NCBI RefSeq assembly: GCF_902713425.1
Contig: NC_081244.1
Span: forward strand, 2,741,073 to 2,805,072
Length of the DNA stretch: 64,000 nt
Direction: 5' to 3'
From: Acipenser ruthenus
Taxonomy: Eukaryota > Chordata > Actinopteri > Acipenseriformes > Acipenseridae
Shown here: positions 21,385-34,561 of the stretch, piece after piece
How positions within the stretch are numbered: the first letter of the stretch is position 1
How the letters are laid out: every line of letters begins with the position of its first letter
Notes under the pieces: model-generated
The model's database searches: none
What the model was told of the DNA's origin: nothing
Seen by the model: only the letters and a program-made list of their open reading frames with translations
Made by a program: the position numbers and the translations under genes

Positions 21385-21490
21385 CTCTCTTGCTGTTTTA
21401 TACACGCTGGCTCATTCTTAGAATGTTAAAAATCGTCACAGCGGAGAAGGGCGGGCAGTATTTCATTTGCGTGCCTCTGATTGGTTGTAT
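21385..21490 (-). promoter_or_regulatory. H2A-1 promoter
   Basis: On the minus strand: a CCAAT box (ATTGG at 21480-21484), an octamer-like ATTTGCGT (21465-21472, read on the plus strand) and TATAAAA (21402-21396), about 55 nt upstream of the ATG. The octamer carries a G where copies 2 and 3 have the consensus A. Confidence 0.8.
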
Positions 21491-21660
21491 CATTCCCTGC
21501 CTGCTGTTTCTAGTTTGGCGCTGTTCTGCTGCGGATTGTCTTTTGTTTCCTCTTGGCGCTCATTTTTGAATTGTAACCCAGTTGGAACACAATGTAACAG
21601 TTTAGAACTGTTTAAAACCACACTGCCCGCAGTCATGTCCGATTTTAGTTATAAGTTTTG

Positions 21661-21805
21661 TGCGCTTCAATTAAGCAGAAAGCCGATATTGTTGATGGTC
21701 CCTTTTGTTTACATGGTGTAAAGGAAGTTGTAGCTGCAGCGATACCAGCGGACCCTTTGATATAAATCTTCTTGTTATTACGTCACTCTGTCAGTCAAAT
21801 ACTAG
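21661..21805 (+). promoter_or_regulatory. orphan H4-type upstream segment in the H2A-1/H2B-1 intergene
   Basis: About 145 bp match the sequence directly upstream of the H4 pseudogene (AGCCGATATTGTTGATGG, GACCCTTTGATATAAATCTT, TTACGTCACTCTGTCA). After CAAATACTA the match stops and no H4 follows; AT-rich spacer leads on to the H2B promoter. This is the likely remains of an H4 gene once present between H2A and H2B. Confidence 0.75.
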
Positions 21806-22354
21806 TATTTAATAAAAAGTGAAATATGTAGGTTAATTTAAAAACAAAAATCCTTTACAATAGATGTATAAGTTAATCATAACTCTTTCTAATATGACAG
21901 AACGTTAAATTAATTAATAGGGCATACAATAGACTGCATTTTTCTTTCCTTATTTTCTATTATGATCATTAATCATAGTGGTTATCTTTACCTTACTACC
22001 CTCTTTATAAAGGCTGGGAAGGTAAAGATCAATTTCTAAATGCCGGGAGCTGTAGATTCTTGTTTTTCGTATTAATGTTTCTAATGTATTAACGTGACCC
22101 TTTGTGTTAAGAGTATGATACAATACACCAGTATCCGCAGTCAAGCTGCTATGAAACAATCGCATTGGTAGAAGCAGCAAGAAGTCAAAAATCATGCAAA
22201 AAATGATTTTGTGTTTCAACATATAACTTGTTATTAATGAATATTGAGTTATTGATGCATTTAACATGAAACACATAAGCTCTAAACTAACCGTTGTAGA
22301 AAAAGGCGCTGAATTCAAACTTAAACTAAAAAAAAAAAACACAGCTCGCTGTAA

Positions 22355-22927
<573 letters not shown>

Positions 22928-22963
22928 ACCGAGACCGTCCCTGCTCCGTCTTTACAACACAAA

Positions 22964-22979
22964 GGCTCTTCTAAGAGCC
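22964..22979 (+). terminator. histone 3' stem-loop of H2B-1
   Basis: GGCTCTTCTAAGAGCC, followed by ACCCA and a purine-rich AAAAAGAG that fits the U7-binding histone downstream element. Confidence 0.95.
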
Positions 22980-25368
22980 ACCCAAATACCGCAAAAAGAG
23001 TACAATTCTCATTTGTTATCTGCCTATTATAAAATGGATCTTTTGTAGGTAAGGAGACTTTTTAAATATTTATTTGGGAATACATTTATTTTACTATTAT
23101 AAACTAACCAGTTTATCGGGTTTTATGAATTATATTTTTCTTGTAAAATCGATCCGGGTCTTTAATTTCGGCGGGAAAGACTTGGAACTGTGAATATGAC
23201 AAGAAACATTCTTACATTTTGCGCTAAATAAACATTTAATTATTTAACAATTTGCTCTAGTTGTGTCATTTATTTCATGTATATCGCTGCCTCCACTGAC
23301 ATGCATTCTATTGTACTTTTCCAATTGAAGGGTTTGGTTCTGTAATGTTATAAATCAAGACTAGAACCGAGGCCAGTTTGAATTGCAGTGTTTACATTCA
23401 TATATTTGTTTATTAACCCAGTAAAATGCACTGCCCAGCTGAACTCCCTGTAGCATGTTTAACTAATCAAGTTGCATACAGGCCAGTAATTGTGTTATCA
23501 GAATGTATTCATAAAGAACAAAAAAATAAATAAAACTGACATTGATGTTGGTTGTCCAGTTCGTTTACATGCTATCCATTTGCAAGCAGCAGCGCTTGCT
23601 GGAGCATCTTGAGAAACGCAGCCGTCTGTTTAAGTGAGATAGAGAGGTCTCAATGACACGACACGTGATCTTCGTTCTGTTTGCACCAAGATCACCTCGA
23701 ACAACGAAATGGACCTGGATCAATATGGAGATCGAGAGATTCGCCTGTAACGGATCTCCCAGAGGCTATACTGCACAACTTGTCTATTGCCACATTATGT
23801 TTCCATGTGTATTTTTGAATTGTTTTCTTCATTTTAAGCTATTTATTCCTGCTTTTTTTCCAAAAACATATAATATTTGATATGTATCACATCACGTAAT
23901 GCTGAACACGATACTGGAGACTGATGTTTAAAGATGTCCCTCACATTAAAACATGGAAGCAAAGTAGGAAAGTGACCCTCAAAATCAGCAACATGGTGCA
24001 CGTGGACCTGCATAGGAATTTATTTATAAAAATGACGATAGACATCCAGTTAATTTCTGCAAATGGTCAATTTTAAAGGCACTGCTATCGGGTATATTTC
24101 ATTTTCGGCTTGTATACACAATTCTCTTGTCGTTTTTAAAGCATATAAAAACAAACAGTTAAGGTCGTGTTAAGAGCTGGTATTTACTTGTTTGAAAGCA
24201 CTTAAACTGTTTATCAAATGGAGATGGACTTTGCATCGAGGCACACAAAACGGATATAGGAAATTGTGCTTTTTTTCTTTTTCCACAAGATGTCACTCTT
24301 CTCTCATTTATAACGTCTTTATCTCTGGTTCATTAATAAAGAAACGGATGCCAGTATGTAGATAAGTAGAAATCATGTGCAGTTACAGAGTGAAGCTGAT
24401 CGTATCTATGAAGAGAGACACTGTAATTTATAAGTGAAAAATGTTTTGTGCAAACAGGACGATTGTGTGTGTGTGTTACAATTTTCATGACATTTAACAC
24501 AAACTCCAACACAGGTAGCACATTAGCAATGTGTGTGGTTAATGCATCTATTAATAGATTCTGGTTCCATGTCTATTATCTGGAGAACTCAATCATTATT
24601 CCAGTACTTTGAATTTAGAGGAACTGCCTGACTATAAGACGGATAGTTTATATGTTTTCATGGTATTGGCGCATCAAAAGTAAATCAGCCAAAAGCATCA
24701 TTTCACTTTTAATTTGTTGTACATGATTCTTTATTTTAGAACGGGATACCTTGCAGTTTATTATTATTATTTTAACAAAACAAAACTTATGAGACCGGGA
24801 TTTAATCACACGTCTCAGAGCTTTATTCAACACACTAGCTCTCGAATTACCCAATTACCTTTACTTTTGGAATATACTCACACGGCTCTAACACCGCAGA
24901 CACAGAAACGGCGCGTCTCCAGAGCACTGATCTACAGTAGCACCCCGAATCTCAGGTCCCACGCACCTGTCGATCCTTCCTCTCTCGCCCCGTCTCAAAC
25001 AATGAGGCAGCTTATATAAGCTAATAAATTATCCAATAAATCACTAATCAATCAATTAAAAAAGAACCACAACATATAAAACGAAGCACTTAAAACATAA
25101 AAACACCTAGTTGCCTAGGCACCAAAGTAACCCCTTTACAACACGAAGGTTGTTCGGTTTATATCTCGTATCACTAGTTTGTCTCAATGTGGCCTTTTCC
25201 ATCAAAGTAACACTCACCCATTATATTTTATAGTTTTACAAGAATAACACGTTGGGAAGAAAATGTGAAACAATTCCATTGTATATAGACAACATGTTCA
25301 AACTGCTAAATGTATTAGACAATTTAAAACAATATGTATTGGAATATAAGGCTTTCAGAGAAGTGGGT
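22980..25368. other. H2B-H3 spacer, copy 1
   Basis: No gene. The spacer recurs nearly unchanged at 34562-36950 and, with an internal deletion, at 40356-42507. It carries the LTR-like cassette at 24715-25143. Confidence 0.85.
24715..25143 (-). mobile_element. LTR-like promoter/poly(A) cassette within the H2B-H3 spacer (copy 1)
   Basis: On the minus strand the block starts TGTTGTAAAGGGG and ends GTACAACA. Within it lie a TATA box (CTTATATAAGC near 25012-25022), a GC-rich leader and, some 190 bp on, AATAAAGC (24827-24820). That layout resembles a U3-R-U5 solo LTR. No target duplication is evident. Copies sit at the same place in the spacers at 36300 and 41855, so it predates unit duplication. 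It could also be a decayed promoter of another gene. Confidence 0.4.
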
Positions 25369-25384
25369 GGCTCTTAAAAGAGCC
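25369..25384 (-). terminator. histone 3' stem-loop of H3-1
   Basis: GGCTCTTTTAAGAGCC on the minus strand, about 40 nt beyond the H3 stop. Confidence 0.95.
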
Positions 25385-25424
25385 TTTGGGTTTCACTGTG
25401 TTTTTGTTTTAGGGGTGATGCAGT

Positions 25425-26010
<586 letters not shown>

Positions 26011-26287
26011 TTTGCGCGCATTCTATGACACGGCCACTGTCCCTGCCCGGTTTGCGATCCTTCTCATACGGTTCTGTTTCTGTGCTTTGTTATTCAGTGT
26101 CACAGTAAGCACTTCTATAGAAAGATACATGTCATTGTTTTTGAAAGAAAGCAATCTAAAGACAATACACTATTGATTCATATTTATAAAGAACCCGTAG
26201 CTCACGTCTCACTTTGTGTTTAACAATCCTGTGTCATATAGTAGGTACTACATTTTTCATTGCTGGAAGTAGGTAACGTTCTAAGTA

Positions 26288-26509
26288 GTGTTTAGGGCTC
26301 TAGACTCTTGACCGGACGGTCGTGGGTTCAGTCCCTGGTAGGGGGACACTGCTGCTGTACCCTTGAGCAAGGTACTTTACCTAGATTGCTCCAGTAAAAA
26401 CCCAACTGTATAAATGGATAATTGTATGTAAAAAATATTGTGATATCTTGTAACAATTGTAAGTTGCCCTGGATAAGTGCGTCTGCTAAGAAAATTATAA
26501 TAATAATAC
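26288..26509 (+). mobile_element. V-type tRNA-derived SINE in the H3-H2A spacer (copy 1)
   Basis: tRNA-like head with a B box (GTGGGTTCAGTCCC), a conserved centre (TTGAGCAAGGTACTTTACCTA), and a LINE-like tail (GCCCTGGATAAGTGCGTCTG) ending in an (ATA) run. It sits at the identical position in all three H3-H2A spacers, so insertion predates the duplications. Confidence 0.85.
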
Positions 26510-27157
26510 AATATTTAAAAATACTTCACGTATTTGCAATGAAACGAGACAGATTATGTTTCACTGCATTGTACAACAAAAACATCCACAAACAGACAAC
26601 AGCCTTCATCGCGGCAGAGGGAAAACAGATGAGTAAATAGAAAAAGAAAGTACCTTTAAAAGTGTGACTGGGGACAACGTTATGAGCCCCAGCGGTTGTC
26701 TCAGTGGATTTCATTGTCTCTCGGCTGCGGTGAGTCTTCATGCCGGAGACAGAGGTGCCTCTTCGCAGAGAAAGAGCGGGGCTCAGACAACACGGGACAG
26801 GGGGATACATAATGCAACCAGCAACTATATCAGGGGAGGCGTGAAGAAACATTTATTTCAAACAATAAACGAGGCAGCACATTATAAACACAATGTGTAG
26901 CAGATGTCTGTTCAACTGACCAGAACACAATTTGTACATAACTTTCGTGGGAAGTGAAGTGAAACAGCAAGTTGTCTTTCAACAATTCGCGTTTCATTCA
27001 TGTGAGGAATGTTATCAGCCGCTACCATTATAACGTTCTACGATTCACAGAAATAATTAATATATCAATTTTCTCTCATAGTTATAGTTATTTCAGACTG
27101 TGACGTGGGTTTGTACATATGAACAGATTCAATGCTCCCTTACTACCAAAAGTGGGT
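26510..27157. other. H3-H2A spacer, copy 1
   Basis: No gene. Open frames here are short and show no conserved protein. It is homologous to 38084-38750 and 43648-44292; its distal part equals 20545-20900. Confidence 0.8.
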
Positions 27158-27173
27158 GGCTCTTAAAAGAGCC
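27158..27173 (-). terminator. histone 3' stem-loop of H2A-2
   Basis: GGCTCTTTTAAGAGCC on the minus strand, preceded by the same spacer as H2A-1. Confidence 0.95.
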
Positions 27174-27214
27174 TTTTTGTTTTTATAGATCTTAAAAGGG
27201 GGCGTCCAAATGAT

Positions 27215-27610
<396 letters not shown>

Positions 27611-27917
27611 TCAGAATACTACAACAATAAATGCGAGTCTGCTCTCTTGCTCTTTTATACACGCTGGCTCATTCTTAGAATGTTAAAAATCGTCACAGCG
27701 GAGAAGGGCGGGCAGTATTTCATTTGCATGCCTCTGATTGGTTGTATCATTCCCTACCCGCTGTTTCTAGTTTGGCGCTGTTCTGCTGCGGATTGTCTTT
27801 TGTTTCCTCTTGGCGCTCATTTTTGAATTGTAACCCAGTTGGAACACAATGTAACAGTTTAGAACTGTTTAAAACCACACTGCCCGCAGTCATGTCCGAT
27901 TTTAGTTATAAGTTTTG

Positions 27918-28062
27918 TGCGCTTCAATTAAGCAGAAAGCCGATATTGTTGATGGTCCCTTTTGTTTACATGGTGTAAAGGAAGTTGTAGCTGCAGCGAT
28001 ACCAGCGGACCCTTTGATATAAATCTTCTTGTTATTACGTCACTCTGTCAGTCAAATACTAG
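27918..28062 (+). promoter_or_regulatory. orphan H4-type upstream segment in the H2A-2/H2B-2 intergene
   Basis: Nearly identical to 21661-21805, again stopping at CAAATACTAG with no H4 gene behind it. Confidence 0.75.
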
Positions 28063-28611
28063 TATTTAATAAAAAGTGAAATATGTAGGTTAATTTAAAA
28101 ACAAAAATCCTTTACAATAGATGTATAAGTTAATCATAACTCTTTCTAATATGACAGAACGTTAAATTAATTAATAGGTCATACAATAGACTGCATTTTT
28201 CTTTCCTTATTTTCTATTATGATCATTAATCATAGTGGTTATCTTTACCTTACTACCCTCTTTATAAAGGCTGGGAAGGTAAAGATCAATTTTTAAATGC
28301 CGGGAGCTGTAGATTCTTGTTTTTCGTATTAATGTTTCTAATGTATTAACGTGACCCTTTGTGTTAAGAGTATGATACAATACACTAGTATCCGCAGTCA
28401 AGCTGCTATGAAACAATCGCATTGGTAGAAGCAGCAAGAAGTCAAAAATCATGCAAAAAATGATTTTGTGTTTCAACATATAACTTGTTATTAATGAATA
28501 TTGAGTTATTGATGCACTTAACATGAAAAACATAAGCCCTAAACTAACCGTTGTAGAAAAAGGCGCTGAATTCAAACTTAAACTAAAAAAAAAACACACA
28601 GCTCGCTGTAA

Positions 28612-29184
<573 letters not shown>

Positions 29185-29220
29185 ACCGAGACCGTCCCTG
29201 CTCCGTCTTTACAACACAAA

Positions 29221-29236
29221 GGCTCTTCTAAGAGCC
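29221..29236 (+). terminator. histone 3' stem-loop of H2B-2
   Basis: GGCTCTTCTAAGAGCC followed by ACCCAAATACCGC and AAAAAGAG. Confidence 0.95.
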
Positions 29237-31030
29237 ACCCAAATACCGCAAAAAGAGTACAATTCTCATTTCAGTTCTTTGCAGATTTTAAAATAAACGT
29301 GTTGAAGGTAAGTATTATTTATCTTATTATTCTTTTCCGTTATAGAATTTAATTTTATATTTATTAAACTTACAATTTTAAAGGGTTTTACGAGTTATAT
29401 TTTTCCTGTAAACTCGATTCCGGTTTGTTTAATTTTGGCGGGAACAAATTCGTTATATCTGTTAGGACAACTGCAAATATTACAAAAAAAAAACATTATT
29501 ATATGTATGCTTTTATAATCTTTTTTTTCGTTATTTAATAATTCGCTCTAGCTAATGCATTTATTTCATGTATATCGCTTCCTCCACTGGCACACATTCC
29601 GTCTTCGCATCTCAAACCTGTAATGTTCTAAATCGAGACTAGAACCGAGGCAATTTGAATTGCAAGGCTTACATTCATTTTGATTTGTTTATTAACTCAG
29701 TGAAATGTCCAGTTGTACCGCCTATATCATGTTTAACTGATCAAGTTGCGCACACCTCAGTACTTGTGTCCTTATAAAATCAGAATTTATTCATAAACTT
29801 TGATTAGCAAGTAGCAGGGCTTGCTGGATTATCTTGCCTATAACAGGAGACGCAGCCGTCTGTTTAAGTGAGATAGAGAGGTCTCAATGACACGACACGT
29901 GATCGTCGTTCTGTTTGCACCAAGATCACCTCGAACAACGAAATGGACCTGGATCAATATGGAGATCGAGAGATTCGCCTGTAACGGAACTCCCAGAGGC
30001 TATACTGCACAACTTGTCTATTGCCACATTATGTTTCCATGTGTATTTTTGAATTGTTTTCTTCATTTTAAGCTATTTATTCCTGCATTTTTTTCCAAAA
30101 CCATATCATATTTGATATGTATCACATCACGTAATGCTGAACACTATACTGGAGACTGGTGTTGTTTAAAGATGTCCCTCACATTAAAACATGGAGGCAA
30201 AGTAGGAAAGTGACCTTCAAAATCAGCAACATGATACACGTGGACCTACATAGGAATTTAATTTACAAAAAAGGCGATAGATACCGAGTTAATTTCTGCA
30301 AATGGTCACTTTTAATGGCACTTATCGGGTCCTGTGTTTGGAAAGCTTATACAAAACAATTAAAGTCGTGTTCAGAGCTGGTATTTACTTGTTTGAAAGC
30401 ACTTAAACTGTTTATCAAATGGAGATGAACTTTGCATCGAGTCACACAAAAGGGATATTGAGGGCGTTACGCTTTTTTCTTTCTACACTAGATGTCACCC
30501 ATCTCTCATTTGTAACGTCTTTGCCTCTGGTTCATACTAGAGAAACGGATGCCAGTCTTACAGTTTGGAATTGAATCATATTTGCCAGTGCTATCAGTTA
30601 ATTCGTCATGCAGGGTGTCTCTTACTGTAAAGTAGATATCATGTGCAGTTGATCCTACCTATGAAAAGAGACACTAATTTATAAGTGAAAATGTTTTATG
30701 CAAACAGGAAGATTGCACTCAAGAGCTACTATTACATATTAAAGTGTGTGTGTGTTACAATTTTCATGTGTTGTGTGCACGGGATAACATCGGTACACAG
30801 GATAGGATGTACTGCAATAATGATGATTCATCTTGTGTGATTTATGAAACAATTATCAAGACATTTAACACAAACTCCAACACAGGTAGCACATTAACAA
30901 TTTGTGTGGTTAATGCATCTATCAATACATTCTGCAAATGGTCTACAATTCTCTTAACACAATTCCTCTGCTAATATTACTGTCAGTGATTACTCATCAC
31001 CATGCATGCAACATCGGCTTTAAAAATAGC
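29237..31030. other. diverged H2B downstream spacer, no gene
   Basis: Still recognisably related to the other H2B downstream spacers (for example around 29860-30430) but with many substitutions and indels. The LTR-like cassette is absent. From 30548 on it is duplicated at 45474. Confidence 0.7.
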
Positions 31031-31034
31031 CTTT

Positions 31035-31122
31035 AGTTGCAATATATATATATATATATTATATATTATATATATATATGCACAATATCGATATACAATT
31101 TTCATATTGACTTCCACTCGTA

Positions 31123-31173
<51 letters not shown>

Positions 31174-31230
31174 GAGTGGGAGTCAATATGAAAATTGTAT
31201 ATCGATATTGTGCACATATTTCGATATCTA
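31035..31230. repeat. TA microsatellite at the centre of a short palindrome
   Basis: Inverted arms (TGCACAATATCGATATACAA on the left, its complement on the right near 31190-31215) of about 50 bp flank a (TA)n run at about 31125-31170. A second TA run at 31041-31076 lies on the left. Its relative at 45806-46229 has much longer arms. Confidence 0.9.
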
Positions 31231-31427
31231 TAATATCGAAGTCTTCCAAAACACAGAAACATTCAACACAAATGCAAATGCTTACTTTAACTTAGTGGTG
31301 CTTTGCTTCACAATATCCATGAAGAAAAACAAGGTCTTGTTATATTGTTTTACTATTCCATGCCCTCATCAGCCACCTCAAAACTGAAATATTTCTATAC
31401 TTCACTGCGCAGGCTAGCCAAAAGAAA

Positions 31428-31443
31428 GGCTCTTCTAAGAGCC
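31428..31443 (+). terminator. orphan H2B-type histone stem-loop (copy 1)
   Basis: Perfect GGCTCTTCTAAGAGCC followed by ACCCAAATACTGC and AAAAAGAG, exactly the H2B 3' end, but there is no H2B coding sequence upstream: the palindrome stands in its place. Confidence 0.9.
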
Positions 31444-31990
31444 ACCCAAATACTGCAAAAAGAGTAGAATTCACACTTCTATCCTCTGCAAATTCTGAAA
31501 CAGCCATGTTGAAGTTAATATGTTTTTAGTTGTTTGGGAAGAAGTTATATTTGTGACTCGTTAAATCTAGCAATGCACAGGGTTTTATGAAATAGTTGTA
31601 TTTGGTACCATTCCTGTAAAATGTACGCGGGTCTGTTTAATATCTCATTTTGGAGCTGTTTGACACTACTGCAAACATTAACATACATTTTTACATTTAG
31701 AATAATCTTGAGAATTTAACAATTCCCTATAGTTGGTTTTTGTCATTCATTTAATCTATATCGCTGCCTCAGTGGTGTAAATTCTGTTGTACGTTGCAGT
31801 CCGCAAGGGTTTATTGCTGCAATGTTTTAAATCGAGACTAGAACCAAAGGCATTTTGATACAAGTTGGACACACTTCAGAACTTATCTACCTGTGTTAAA
31901 ATGTATTCCTAAACCTTACTTTTGTTACCGATATACAAAGCAATAATAATTGACATTGAGTATGTTTGTCCAGTTTGTGTACATCCTTTG

Positions 31991-32083
31991 CCAAAGAAAG
32001 CGAAGGCAGCGCCTAAACCTACAAGGGTAATAACCAAGGCAGCTAAACCCGCAGTGAAGAAGGCAGCTCTTAAAAAGAAGTGA
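31991..32083 (+). pseudogene. linker histone H1 C-terminal scrap (copy 1)
   Basis: An in-frame tail of 30 codons plus TGA, PKKAKAAPKPTRVITK followed by AAKPAVKKAALKKK. The lysine/alanine/proline-rich repeats and the KKK end are those of an H1 C-terminal domain. The globular domain and start are missing; the sequence before it is H2B downstream spacer (like 23530-23580), so the scrap was joined there by a deletion or exchange. A degenerate stem-loop follows. Confidence 0.8.
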
Positions 32084-32117
32084 ACAGTTAAAGCGACGAT
32101 GCAAGAATGAACCCGAA

Positions 32118-32132
32118 GGCTGTTTCAGAGCC
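32118..32132 (+). terminator. degenerate H1 3' stem-loop (copy 1)
   Basis: GGCTGTTTCAGAGCC, 35 nt after the H1-tail stop; a histone stem-loop with one base lost and one stem mismatch. Confidence 0.7.
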
Positions 32133-32962
32133 AACACATCTTTCTAAAGAGCACATGTTCCTTCCATACATAATAAATTTGGCACTCCTGTGGTGTTTTA
32201 CCACACCGTCTTTAATAGTAGAGTAGTAATTTAGAGTAAATCAGTCGATACCTAATTACGTATAATTGCGATTAAAATGATTAGGGATATGAAGGTTTTT
32301 CGGTTTATATCTCATATCAGACTACATTGTCTAAATGTGGCCTTTTCTTCAAAGTAACACTAAACCGTTATATTTGCTAGTTCTACAACAGTGGTTATTT
32401 CAATAGCGAGCCACTTTTTAAATGAGTTACATGAAGCCAATCACCAGGACTGAGGTGGGAATACATCATTCCTCAAACACAATTTTGATTACTCTGGGGA
32501 TTGTTATGATGAAAATGTTATGATAAAATATTACATATACTGTGTATGAAAAATCTTTGTGTCACTTAATATGTATAAAATAATGCATCTGAAATAAAAC
32601 TTTGCATTCATAACACAACTCAGGATGTGTGTGTATATATATTGTTAAATCAATTTTAATGATTTACAAATAAACAGTGCAGTGTTGTAATATACTGTTA
32701 TATAACTAGTTTATAAAATGCCTTGGATAAATTAAGTGCTGATTTGGCTTAACAAGAATTGTCTTACCGCACAGCTATGACATCATAGACCAACTTACTT
32801 ACGTGATTTATTAATATTACTGCACCTTAATAGTAACAATTATCTAAACAGTGTTTCTGTAGGTAAAAATGTCAACATACAACTGAAACAGCATTTAAAT
32901 CACCCAACAATCAAATGTTTATTTTTTCATCTCTGTCACTAAGAATTACAGAAAAAATGCAC
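32133..32962. other. H1 downstream spacer (copy 1), no gene
   Basis: Duplicated at 47029-47855. It includes AAGAATTGTCTTACCGCAC at 32754-32772, which matches the arm of the palindromic element at 48350. Confidence 0.8.
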
Positions 32963-33018
32963 ATGTGGTGTATGCTCTGAAGCGCCAGGGTCGCACTCTG
33001 TACGGATTCGGAGGTTAA
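32963..33018 (+). pseudogene. histone H4 3'-end scrap
   Basis: Only the last 17 codons and stop of H4 remain ([17 protein letters not shown]), followed by the same 3' flank as the H4 pseudogene at 19564. The stem-loop is decayed (TGTCCTTTAAGAGCC near 33047). The rest of the gene was removed at a junction with ATG(T)GG-type microhomology near 32962. Confidence 0.92.
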
Positions 33019-33890
33019 AGATTTGGACACAAGGACACGAACACAAATGTCCTTTAAGAGCCGCCCACCTTTGCATTTAAAGAGCTTTCAATTCTGAAAC
33101 AAACTACATTCAGTACACCAGGAAAATGTTCAAAAGATTAAAAACATCTTTAAGAATGTTTGCATTGTTGTTTACATGCTTGTTTTGTAATAATAATAAT
33201 TTAGACCTATTTTGCGATGTGTGACGAGTATTTTAGATTTAAACTTCATTGTTGGATTTGTAGGCTTAAACACAGATCCAGATATATTTTCTGGAAAAAT
33301 AAATAAGCATTTCTTTTAATCAATGTTTTTTTTTTTTTTTTTTTTTTTTAATGGGATTGTATTGAAGTAAGCCTTTTCGGTAGCAGAATGATAAAATACG
33401 AGCTCAGTTTATCCGATTCCCTCGTGCAGAATTAAAGTCCCATAAAATATATGTACTTTTATTGATTTATTAAATTCATTTGGAAATCTTACTTTATTTT
33501 GTTTCCTAACCAGTGAAATAAATGCAAACCAGCAAATCCTCACGCAGAGTTTTGAGCTCCACGATGTCGTCTTTTCTGAATTTGAGTTGAAGTTTCGCCA
33601 TTCAAGCTGCTGTGAAACAATCGGAACTCTGAGGTATGAGGAAGAAATCAAAGAGCATCAGCATTGATAGTGCGTTTCTACATTTAACGTGTTTAATGAG
33701 CACAAAAAAGTGACTTGGGTTTGATCATTTATTTATATTTCTTCTATATTTAAGACGCATCGGGTGTGGATTTCAGTATTGCTGTATACTGAATTCTTCA
33801 TGTATTTAATAAATGAAAAAAAAAAAAATCTAAACTAACCGCTCTAGAAAAAAGGCGCCGAATTCAAACCTGAACTCAAAATAAAAAAAT
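33019..33890. other. H4 downstream to H2B upstream spacer, no gene
   Basis: Homologous to 19564-20420 throughout, with a longer poly(T) run at about 33327-33350. Confidence 0.85.
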
Positions 33891-33959
33891 AAAAAACTGA
33901 GCCCCCGCCCCTCCCCCATCTTTCAGCTTGCTGTAAAGTCACCCCCCGCCCCCTCCCTC

Positions 33960-34509
<550 letters not shown>

Positions 34510-34545
34510 ACCGAGACCGTCCCTGCTCCGTCTTTACAACACAAA

Positions 34546-34561
34546 GGCTCTTCTAAGAGCC
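34546..34561 (+). terminator. histone 3' stem-loop of H2B-3
   Basis: GGCTCTTCTAAGAGCC plus a purine-rich downstream element. Confidence 0.95.

Noticed and set aside
23653-23880. Plus-strand frame starting MTRHVIFVLFAPRSPR in the H2B-H3 spacer, repeated at 29887 and 35231
   Set aside because: It recurs with the spacer but the copy at 41035 is cut by a deletion, and the reading frame shows no protein-like conservation.
26300-26345. tRNA-like sequence with a B box in the histone spacer
   Set aside because: It is the head of a SINE followed by its centre and tail, not a tRNA gene; the cloverleaf cannot be completed.
30983-31295. Frames rich in IYIYIY on both strands
   Set aside because: Direct translation of the (TA)n microsatellite.
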